Shown here: piece after piece, positions 1-7,943 of the stretch | Position numbering within the stretch: position 1 is the stretch's first letter | How the letters are laid out: each line of letters begins with the position of its first letter | DNA from: a virus | DNA length: 46,922 bases | Virus record (IMG/VR): IMGVR_UViG_3300010388_000235 | Coordinates: 1 to 46,922 of that record | Reading direction: 5' to 3' (one strand) | Notes under the pieces: model-generated | Told to the model about the DNA's origin: nothing | Database searches by the model: none | The model's input: the letters and a program-made list of their open reading frames with translations, nothing else | Made by a program: the position numbers and the translations under genes

Positions 1-3000
1 AGCTATTTTCGATCACCGACTCAATGTCAGGTACGATCTTTAGCGTCAACGATATTTCTGGTATTCCTTCAATCGAAGTTATTGACACTGGTGCTGTTAA
101 GATTGCCGAAACTTTTGGCTCTGTTGCTATTGGTGCGAATACACTAATAAACCACAAGCTATATGTCAATGGAAATACTCTGTTCACTAATGCTACATTT
201 AATAATGGAGCTACACTTACAAATAAATCTCGTTTAAGTTTTAAAACACTTAACGGCAACACAGTGTTCATGGAACAACAAGACGATGACAATTTCGTCT
301 TGTATACAACAACGCCAACTGGTGCTTCTAGGCCAGTATTTGCTGTATATGCCAATACAAACACATCAAACCTGAATATTGTCATTCCACTACAATTGAG
401 TGACAAACTTGTTGCTAATGGCTCTACTGGTTCTGCTGGTCAAGTATTGACTTCAAGTGGTAGTGGTGTATATTGGGGCGCTGCTGGATCAGGCGGTGGT
501 TCATATACCTTCAGCACTGGATTGACAAACACCTCAAATACCATTACAGTTAATGCTGCCTATATCGCAACGATTACATCAAACAATGCTTCGTTCGCAA
601 ATAGTGCTTCGTTTGTATACGGTAAGCAAGAGAGTCAACTGAGTGTTGCTGCGGCTACAACTGCTAACAACTCGACATACCTTGATGGTCGTACATGGGC
701 AACACCATTTGCTATCGGCTCTACAGTAGCAAACACTGGTGCCTTCACAACTCTCACTGCTTCAGCTAATGTCAATCTTGACAGTGGTACTCTGTTTGTT
801 GATGCAACCACAAATCGTGTTGGTATCGGTATAACCACTCCTAATACACAATTCCATATAAGTTCTGTAGGTGCCAATGGCACAACATTAATGATAGAAC
901 ACCCAGATGCAAACAAATATCCAGCTATCGTTTTTAATAGTTTTGGTGGTGCTGCTGGTGATTTATCATGTATTGTTGCCGATACAAGAAGAACTACTGG
1001 TGATTTTGGATCAGCACTTCATGGTTTGATTTATCGTAGCGGTAGATCAACATTAGGAAATCATTCATTCTTGAATTCTGCCAATACCGTGCAGATGGTT
1101 ATTACAGAAGCTGGCAATGTCGGTATCGGAACCACATCGCCAGCAGGTGAGTTGGATGTTTCAAGTTCTGGTGAACCTGATATCTATCTATCTAGACGTG
1201 GGCTTGCTAATAACCATGGTGCGTCTGGTGTTGGTCAGATTTATTTTAGAGATGCTAATAACGCATATAATACTGCTTCGATTCAATCTGTTGGTTATAT
1301 GCCGGGTAATAATGGCGTTTTAACATTTAAGACTACGAACGCTGGTACTCTTACTGAACGTATGCGTATCAATGAAGATGGCAATGTTGGTATTGGTTCT
1401 ACATCTGCTCCTACCAAGCTATTCGTCAACGGTCATATGTCTGTTGCTAATGGTTTCGGTATCTATGCAAACGGTGTGCTTGGTGCTAATGGTCTAGTCT
1501 TGACTTCAAATGGCACATCTCTATATTGGGGATCAGTTAGTGCTTCTGGTGGCGGTGGTTTCACTGGCAACACAGTATCTGCTAACTCGACAATTGTCAA
1601 GAACCAAAGCTATGCGGTAAACGCAACTGCTGGTTGGGTTACAATGTCGTTGCCAAGCACAGTTGCAACTGGTGATATCTTTATTGTACACACATATGGC
1701 GGCAACACAAGAATTCTAAACAACTCTATCAATATCATGGATATTGGTACTGGTAATGATCTTGTGCTTGAGAACGGTGAAACCGTGTGGCTTCAGGCTG
1801 TCAATGCAACTTCTGTTGATATTCTATTCACATACCCTGCTGGCGGCACACCAACAATGGTAGCTAATGCAGTATTTGCAACAACTGCGAACAACTCTTT
1901 GTTTGCCTATGGTAAGCAAGAAAGTCAACTGTCTGTTGCATCTGCTGTTACAGTGAGTGGCACTGTTGCAACATCAAACAATGCCTCATTCCTAAATGGT
2001 AGAATTTGGGAAACTGCTGGTGCTATTGGTTCAACAGTAGCTAACACTGGTGCCTTCACAACCCTAACAGCTTCTGCTAACGTCAACTTTGACAGTGGTA
2101 CTCTGTTTGTTAATGGTCCTTCTAATCGTGTTGGTATTGGTACCACAACACCAGCAACATCGCTAGATATTACTGGTGTACAGTCATTGCGTGGATATGG
2201 TAGTGCTACAGGCATTAACATGTACTCTTATCGTGGTACTGCTGTATCTCCTACGATAGTCCAAGCTGGTGATACTTTAGGTGCTATGGCTTTTTATGGT
2301 TGGGATGGCGATCAGGATACCCTTGGATCATTTATTATATCGACAGTGGAAGCAGGTGTTGGTAACAACGTCATGCCGTCTGATTTGCAATTCTGGACAA
2401 ATCAGGGATCAACATTACCATCACAAAGAATGACAATTGCTGGTTCTGGTAATGTTGGTATTGGTAACACAGTACCCGGTCAGAGACTTCAGGTTGACGG
2501 CTCTGTTGGTATCAAGAATGCTCTTATTGCTAATGGTGTAATTGGTGCTAATGGAACTGTTCTTACATCAAATGGTTCTACAATTTATTGGGGAACTGTT
2601 TCTGCTGGTGGTGGCACAACAACAAACGCTGTTACATTTAATAACGGTGGTACAGGAGATGCAAGTGGTACTACATTTAATGGTAGTGCTGCTAGAACTA
2701 TTAGCTATAATACAGTGGGCGCTCCATCAACAACAGGCACTGGTGCATCTGGTTCATGGTCTATTCTTGCTGCTAATGCTACATTCTCTACAACTGCTAA
2801 CAACTCTCTTCGTTTCAATGGTAAGCAAGAATCTCAGCTATCAGTAGCAAATGCTGTGTTCGCTACAACTGCTAACAACTCACTAAGATTTAATGGCAAG
2901 CAAGAATCTCAGTTGTCAGTTGCCAATGCTGTGTTCGCTGATACTGCGAACAATGCTCTTCGTTTCAACGGTAAACAAGAAGCTCAGCTAAGCGTTGCAT

Positions 3001-3812
3001 CTGCTGCACAATTAACAACAACAAGAGCTATTGGTGATGTTAACTTCAACGGCACTGCTGCTATTGTTCCTGAAAGAATTCTTTACAAGGATACTAGAGC
3101 CACAAATTACAATCCAGCAACTTATCCGGGTGTTACCGTTCATCTAAAAACAAACGGTACGGATGGATTGACTGATGGGGGCAGCTTCCACGGTGTTCTA
3201 AATGTAATGCAGTGGTCTGATACAACAGGTGGTAATGATCACCAATTGGCATTCACTGATAACAATAACATGTGGCTCCGTCAATCTACAAATAGCACTG
3301 CATGGGGCGCATGGGCACAAGTACTTACTTCTACAGTAACCAATCAAAACTTACGTGTGAATTCACTTGGTGTTGGTACTGCTGCTTCTGGTACTGCTGG
3401 TGAAATTCGTGCAACAGACAACATCACAGCGTACTACTCAGATGAACGTCTGAAGAATATTGAAGGTACTATACCAAATCCAATTGAAAAGATAAAGCAA
3501 CTTTCTGGTGTGTATTATCGTGCAAATGAGATTGCTGCTTCATATGGATACACAAATGACAAAAAGCAAATTGGTGTAATTGCACAAGAAGTAGAGGCTG
3601 TTCTTCCAGAAATCGTGGTTGCGGCACCATTTGATATCGGTCAAGATGATGACGGTAATGAATATAGCATATCAGGTGAGAACTACAAGACTGTTCAATA
3701 TGAAAAAATGGTACCACTTCTTATCGAAGCAATCAAGGACCAACAATCACAGATTGATGAGTTGAAACAACTGGTCAAAACTTTAATAAATAAGGAAGAT
3801 AATAATGCCTGA
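1..3812 (+). CDS. Tail fibre protein with C-terminal S74 chaperone (5' partial)
   Basis: Trimeric tail-fibre/receptor-binding protein, cut at its 5' end by the window edge. The frame is open from base 3 and the residues before the first ATG (base 24) continue fibre-like sequence, so that ATG is probably internal. At least 1262 residues are present. Visible repeats are VGIGTTTP-type fibre motifs, three copies of a GxNGxxLTSNGxxxYWG motif, and five copies of GKQESQL (bases 621, 1911, 2820, 2895, 2970), the last three being 75-base tandem units. The final 124 residues form a peptidase S74 intramolecular chaperone (SDERLKNI at 3438, then GVIAQEVEAVLPE) ending in a short coiled coil. In that family the domain directs trimerisation and cleaves itself off just before the Ser of SDERLK. 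Which receptor it binds cannot be told. Confidence 0.9.
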   Translation, partial: LFSITDSMSGTIFSVNDISGIPSIEVIDTGAVKIAETFGSVAIGANTLINHKLYVNGNTLFTNATFNNGATLTNKSRLSFKTLNGNTVFMEQQDDDNFVLYTTTPTGASRPVFAVYANTNTSNLNIVIPLQLSDKLVANGSTGSAGQVLTSSGSGVYWGAAGSGGGSYTFSTGLTNTSNTITVNAAYIATITSNNASFANSASFVYGKQESQLSVAAATTANNSTYLDGRTWATPFAIGSTVANTGAFTTLTASANVNLDSGTLFVDATTNRVGIGITTPNTQFHISSVGANGTTLMIEHPDANKYPAIVFNSFGGAAGDLSCIVADTRRTTGDFGSALHGLIYRSGRSTLGNHSFLNSANTVQMVITEAGNVGIGTTSPAGELDVSSSGEPDIYLSRRGLANNHGASGVGQIYFRDANNAYNTASIQSVGYMPGNNGVLTFKTTNAGTLTERMRINEDGNVGIGSTSAPTKLFVNGHMSVANGFGIYANGVLGANGLVLTSNGTSLYWGSVSASGGGGFTGNTVSANSTIVKNQSYAVNATAGWVTMSLPSTVATGDIFIVHTYGGNTRILNNSINIMDIGTGNDLVLENGETVWLQAVNATSVDILFTYPAGGTPTMVANAVFATTANNSLFAYGKQESQLSVASAVTVSGTVATSNNASFLNGRIWETAGAIGSTVANTGAFTTLTASANVNFDSGTLFVNGPSNRVGIGTTTPATSLDITGVQSLRGYGSATGINMYSYRGTAVSPTIVQAGDTLGAMAFYGWDGDQDTLGSFIISTVEAGVGNNVMPSDLQFWTNQGSTLPSQRMTIAGSGNVGIGNTVPGQRLQVDGSVGIKNALIANGVIGANGTVLTSNGSTIYWGTVSAGGGTTTNAVTFNNGGTGDASGTTFNGSAARTISYNTVGAPSTTGTGASGSWSILAANATFSTTANNSLRFNGKQESQLSVANAVFATTANNSLRFNGKQESQLSVANAVFADTANNALRFNGKQEAQLSVASAAQLTTTRAIGDVNFNGTAAIVPERILYKDTRATNYNPATYPGVTVHLKTNGTDGLTDGGSFHGVLNVMQWSDTTGGNDHQLAFTDNNNMWLRQSTNSTAWGAWAQVLTSTVTNQNLRVNSLGVGTAASGTAGEIRATDNITAYYSDERLKNIEGTIPNPIEKIKQLSGVYYRANEIAASYGYTNDKKQIGVIAQEVEAVLPEIVVAAPFDIGQDDDGNEYSISGENYKTVQYEKMVPLLIEAIKDQQSQIDELKQLVKTLINKEDNNA

Positions 3813-3954
3813 TGTTACATTGAAAACAGTAATCGCAAGCGTGTCTGTTCCTATCGCTAATAATGCTACATTTGCATATGGCAAGCAGGAAAGTCAATTA
3901 GTAGTTAAATCAGCAACTGATAATATCGTATATAATGTTGCGATGGGTTCATAA
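3805..3954 (+). CDS. Tiny ORF carrying the fibre GKQESQL repeat
   Basis: A 49-residue ORF whose ATG lies inside the last codons of the fibre gene (8-base overlap) behind a good ribosome site (AAGGAAG). Its middle, NNATFAYGKQESQL, matches the repeat found five times in the upstream fibre. It ends 9 bases before the next gene's ATG. It may be a real small virion or fibre-associated protein, or the remnant of a fibre gene left after recombination. No known family is recognised. Confidence 0.6.
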   Translation: MPDVTLKTVIASVSVPIANNATFAYGKQESQLVVKSATDNIVYNVAMGS

Positions 3955-3963
3955 GAGGTAAAA

Positions 3964-6882
3964 ATGGCAAAGAAATTAATTAGAGATTATGTGTTTACTC
4001 CGGGTGTTGCTGGTGCTGGATTCATTAGAATTCCCGGCAGATATGCCATGGATCAAGTATTGGTTGTTACTAATGGTACAAGAAATATTACCAACTATTC
4101 CTTTGCTGATTCAACATACACAGGAACAACTGCTGTCTTTACTGCTGGTAACTTGGCAAACGTTTTCCCAACTATCACACAGAGAGAAGACGGATATACA
4201 ACTATCACGTTTGCCGTCTCTACTGTTGGACAGAATGCCGCTGATGACCTATTGATTTATGTCGAAGGTGCTGCTAATGAAGATGCAACATCATTCAGAC
4301 CATGGAATTTTGGTACAGACGCTATTGAGCGTATGCGTGTATCAAATCCAGAATCACTTATCGATGCTGACTTTGAATACGGTCTACAGCCAACTAAGTG
4401 GGCAGGTTTTGGTACTGTCAAGGGTTATCCTAGCGTTTATGAACTTCCCGGTGTCGATCTAGAAGTACAGCGAGTTAATACAGACTTCACCACAACTAGC
4501 ACAAACAACAGCCTTATCAATGTAACCTTTACTGGTCCTCACGGTTTGGCTAATGGACAAGCGGTCAACATATCTGGTCTACTGTCATCTGTTGCTGGTT
4601 TCAGTAAGGCAGATGGTACATTTGTTATTTTTAATGTTGGCGCAAACGTTGTTCAATACTTTGCCAGAGGACAAGTAGGTACTTCAAACGGACAATCACT
4701 ATTTACTCCTGATACCGTGGCCAAACGTGGTGGTATCTATACAAACGCATCTATTCCTGTTGCGAGTGCCGCAAGTAACGGTGCAAACCCATCAGTGATT
4801 ACTTTGAACTTCACAAACCCGCATGGTCTATTGCCCGGCACAACTATTCATGCTATTGTTGCTTCTGGTACAAACGCACCACTTGCAACAGGTCCATTCA
4901 TTGTACAGTCTGTTCCAACACTGACTTCATTGACATATGTTGCCCGTCCCGGCGCTGTTGTTACGTCACCTGCAACTGTTACTCTATATGCTGTTTCAAA
5001 TGCCACACTGACACATAGATATCAGGATGGTGGTGTTATTCTTGCAACCAAGTCACCAACATATGGTTCAACGGTTGTTAGACAGAGTAAGAAGTATTTC
5101 CGTTATCAGTCTGGTAAGGGCTTCCTATGGTCATCAGGTACTCTATTCAAGCCGAACTATGATGTTCGCTCAGTAACAGCTTCTGGTACTGCTGGTGGTT
5201 CGACCATTACGATTCAAACTGATGAAATCGATCATGGTGTACAGGTAGGTGCATATGTCACGCTATCAGGTGTTACAACTTCTGGATATAATGACACCTA
5301 CATCGTAAATGGTGTAGTTGATGACTATACCTTTACTGTTCTAGCAAAAACCACACTTGGCTCTGCAACACCAATTCTTGATACTGCTACTAACATTGCC
5401 GTTAATGCGTGGACAGGCTCTTCTGTTCGTGCTGGTATGTTTGATGATCAGAATGGTTTATTCTGGGAATATGATGGCAGAACATTGTATGTCGTGAGAC
5501 GTTCTTCTGTTCAACAAATCACAGGTACAGTTTCAGCTAATCAAAACTCAAGTCAAATTGTTGGATTAAACACAAGATTTTTATCACAAGTAAGAAACAA
5601 TGACAAGGTTGTTGTCAGAGGTATGACACACATGGTAACTCAGGTTGCCAATAACTCTCATATGTTTGTCACACCAGACTACAGAGGCGTTACCGCAGAC
5701 GGTATTAAGGCAAGCTTGGTGAGAGAGCAAAGAGTGCCACAATCACAGTTTAATCTTGACAAGCTTGACGGAACTGGTCCTAGTGGATTTAATGTCGATC
5801 TTAACAAGATGCAAATGATCGGTATGCAATTCTCGTGGTATGGTGCAGGTTTCATTGATTTCATGATGAGAGGACCAAACGGCAATTGGGTATTCGCTCA
5901 TAGAATGAAGAACAACAACGTAAATACAGAAGCATATATGCGTTCTGGTAACTTACCTGTTCGCTACTCAATTGAAAATGATAATCCATTTACATCTTTG
6001 ACTGCAAACGTAACCAACTCAGACACTTCTATTCCTGTTGCTGATTTGACTTTCTTCCCATCAAACGGAACTGTCTATATCGATAATGAGTTGATCAGCT
6101 ATACTGGTAGAAGCACAACTGCTGGTTCTGGAAACCTAACTGGTGCTACTCGTGCGGCTACAATGACACAGTTTGTATCTGGAAACAACTACGTTCTTTC
6201 ATGCGGTACTGCAAATGCTCACTACAGTGGTACAGGTGTTATTATCGTAAATAATACTTGTTCACCTACACTAAGCCATTGGGGTTCTGCTCTAGTTATG
6301 GATGGTGGATTTGATGAAGATCGTGGTTACATCTTTAACTATCAAAGAACAAGTATGAACTTGACAACCACTAACCAAACAGCATTCATGATTCGTCTTG
6401 CTCCATCAGTTAAGAACTCACAGGTTGGTGCTCTTGGTGCAAAAGACCTTCTAAATCGTTCTCAGCTACTCCTAAACGCTATTGGTATTGCTGTAAGTAA
6501 TGGTGCAAATACTGGTGCAGTTGTTGTTGAAGGTGTTCTTAATCCAAAGAACTATTCGGCAGCGGTTTGGACTTCACTTGCTAATGAATCACTTGGTGGT
6601 CAGCCAAGCTTCTCACAGGTAGCTAATAGCTTTACCTTTAGTACTGGTACTTTTGCTGTTCCCGGCGAACAGGTATTCGCTTTCACTGGTCCTACTGCAA
6701 ATGGTGCTGGTGCTGTTAATGACCGTCTTGATCTTACATCACTGAAAGAACTTACTGGTGCTCCACTTGGCGGCGACTTTAGATATCCAGATGGTTCTGA
6801 CGTTCTTGCGATTAATGTTCGTCTAACAAATGGTACTGCACAAGGACACGTTTTGCTTCGTTGGTCTGAAGCTCAGGCATAA
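3964..6882 (+). CDS. Large virion structural (tail/fibre-associated) protein
   Basis: A 972-residue protein starting at an ATG 4 bases after an AAGAGGT ribosome site. It has no enzymatic motif. It is rich in Asn/Thr/Gly/Val, with repeated beta-type modules: PHGLxxG-type motifs (TFTGPHGLANGQAV and NFTNPHGLLPGTTI), and a YIDNELISYTGR...LTGATRA motif common in large structural proteins of T4-like phages. The N-terminus (KLIRDYVFTPGVAGAGFIRIPGRY) also resembles such proteins. The position between fibre genes and the neck genes suggests a baseplate-peripheral or fibre-connecting role. The exact structure is not known to me. Confidence 0.75.
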   Translation: MAKKLIRDYVFTPGVAGAGFIRIPGRYAMDQVLVVTNGTRNITNYSFADSTYTGTTAVFTAGNLANVFPTITQREDGYTTITFAVSTVGQNAADDLLIYVEGAANEDATSFRPWNFGTDAIERMRVSNPESLIDADFEYGLQPTKWAGFGTVKGYPSVYELPGVDLEVQRVNTDFTTTSTNNSLINVTFTGPHGLANGQAVNISGLLSSVAGFSKADGTFVIFNVGANVVQYFARGQVGTSNGQSLFTPDTVAKRGGIYTNASIPVASAASNGANPSVITLNFTNPHGLLPGTTIHAIVASGTNAPLATGPFIVQSVPTLTSLTYVARPGAVVTSPATVTLYAVSNATLTHRYQDGGVILATKSPTYGSTVVRQSKKYFRYQSGKGFLWSSGTLFKPNYDVRSVTASGTAGGSTITIQTDEIDHGVQVGAYVTLSGVTTSGYNDTYIVNGVVDDYTFTVLAKTTLGSATPILDTATNIAVNAWTGSSVRAGMFDDQNGLFWEYDGRTLYVVRRSSVQQITGTVSANQNSSQIVGLNTRFLSQVRNNDKVVVRGMTHMVTQVANNSHMFVTPDYRGVTADGIKASLVREQRVPQSQFNLDKLDGTGPSGFNVDLNKMQMIGMQFSWYGAGFIDFMMRGPNGNWVFAHRMKNNNVNTEAYMRSGNLPVRYSIENDNPFTSLTANVTNSDTSIPVADLTFFPSNGTVYIDNELISYTGRSTTAGSGNLTGATRAATMTQFVSGNNYVLSCGTANAHYSGTGVIIVNNTCSPTLSHWGSALVMDGGFDEDRGYIFNYQRTSMNLTTTNQTAFMIRLAPSVKNSQVGALGAKDLLNRSQLLLNAIGIAVSNGANTGAVVVEGVLNPKNYSAAVWTSLANESLGGQPSFSQVANSFTFSTGTFAVPGEQVFAFTGPTANGAGAVNDRLDLTSLKELTGAPLGGDFRYPDGSDVLAINVRLTNGTAQGHVLLRWSEAQA

Positions 6883-6885
6883 ATA
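6878..6885 (+). promoter_or_regulatory. Possible T4-type late promoter (7/8)
   Basis: CATAAATA differs from the T4 late consensus TATAAATA only at the first base and lies 31 bases before the ATG at 6917. It overlaps the stop codon of the preceding gene, so chance cannot be excluded. Confidence 0.4.
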
Positions 6886-6916
6886 AACATAGAAATATAT
6901 TCGGAAAAGGTGGAAT

Positions 6917-7819
6917 ATGACATATACATTTGGTGGTGAAGTTACTGATAAATCGGCAGTTGTGCGTCTTGAAGATGATGTAGTGGTCAACGTAATTGTT
7001 GCGCCACCAACTGAACCTGCACAGGATGGCTGCTATCTTGTTGACATTTCTGATGGAAAGTTCTGCAACATTGGATGGGTATGGAATGGAACAGAATTTT
7101 ATGATCCTAATCCACAGCCATTTCCAGAGCCTGTTCAAACAGATGTTATAACAATTGGCGATACTATCAATGAATTAGTTTCATCAAATCCTGAAGCTGC
7201 TAAAATTCATGATCATGTTTATGTCAACGGTGTTATGGTTCGTGAGGACATTTCTATCTGCCTACCAGAAGCAGCCTCTGTATTATCATTACTTAAAGAG
7301 AACTTTCCAGATTCTGATGTGAACTTTGAGAGTGTACCAACAAACTTCATTGGAACATATGACGACTATAGGCCACCATATACCAATGAATCTATTAGTT
7401 GGTATGAAATGGCATCTCCATCAAAAGAACTCCTAGAGAAATATCAAGTCACTGAAGAAATGTATCCAGATATATACTCTTGGTATGGACTGAAGCATAA
7501 TATTGTCACAAAAGAAATTATGCTGAAAGTAGTTTTTAAAGGATCATCACTTGACGCTTCTTTACTACCAATAATTCCAAATATTGAAAATGCTTTCTTT
7601 GCAAGACTACACAGAATTAATGGCACGATTGAACCATATGTTGATTGTTATGTCAACTTAGAAGAACAACAGATTATTGATTTCTGTGCAACTCATAACA
7701 TTCCATACACTTCTGTTCAAGATAAGCCCGGTTTTACTTGGGTGTATGGTATTACATTTAATAGTGAAACCAAAGAAATTATCACGGTCAAAACATACAG
7801 AAGAGTTATCGGTGACTAA
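6917..7819 (+). CDS. Putative tail-fibre-region structural protein
   Basis: A 300-residue protein preceded by AAAGGTGG. The first ~75 residues (VVRLEDDVVVNVIVAPP, then DGCYLVDISDGKFCNIGWVWNG) resemble a short N-terminal module seen in tail-fibre-region proteins of T4-like phages. The rest is unfamiliar: a DHVYVNGVMV segment and an acidic, aromatic C-terminal half ending TYRRVIGD. No signal peptide or membrane segment is visible. Context suggests a tail accessory or fibre-assembly protein; this is inference. Confidence 0.7.
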   Translation: MTYTFGGEVTDKSAVVRLEDDVVVNVIVAPPTEPAQDGCYLVDISDGKFCNIGWVWNGTEFYDPNPQPFPEPVQTDVITIGDTINELVSSNPEAAKIHDHVYVNGVMVREDISICLPEAASVLSLLKENFPDSDVNFESVPTNFIGTYDDYRPPYTNESISWYEMASPSKELLEKYQVTEEMYPDIYSWYGLKHNIVTKEIMLKVVFKGSSLDASLLPIIPNIENAFFARLHRINGTIEPYVDCYVNLEEQQIIDFCATHNIPYTSVQDKPGFTWVYGITFNSETKEIITVKTYRRVIGD

Positions 7820-7943
7820 AAAATTGTCTGACAAAGATATTAAAGAAATAGACAAAAAATTTTGGAGCACTATTGCTTTAGAAAAAACATATCATAAGAT
7901 TTACGAATGCAACTATCAACCAAAAAGCGAAGATAAGAAGTAA
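7812..7943 (+). CDS. Tiny basic ORF, GTG start
   Basis: A 43-residue, lysine-rich protein (VTKKLSDKDIKEIDKKFW at its N-terminus). The GTG start lies 8 bases inside the end of the upstream gene, behind AGAAGAG, and the TAA stop overlaps the ATG of the next gene (TAATG). The frame is open further upstream, but that part is out of frame with, and fully inside, the preceding gene, so the GTG is the likely start. Function unknown. Confidence 0.6.
   Translation: MTKKLSDKDIKEIDKKFWSTIALEKTYHKIYECNYQPKSEDKK

Noticed and set aside
24-26. ATG at base 24 as true start of the tail fibre gene
   Set aside because: The frame is open to the window edge, the preceding residues look like fibre sequence and no ribosome site is present, so the gene most likely continues upstream.
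2820-3000. Tandem repeat as a CRISPR-like array
   Set aside because: The repeats are coding, contiguous and in frame with the fibre, without spacers.
3785-3792. AATAAATA near the end of the fibre gene as a late promoter
   Set aside because: It has a mismatch, lies within coding sequence and is only 13 bases from the next ATG, too close for a normal leader of that gene.
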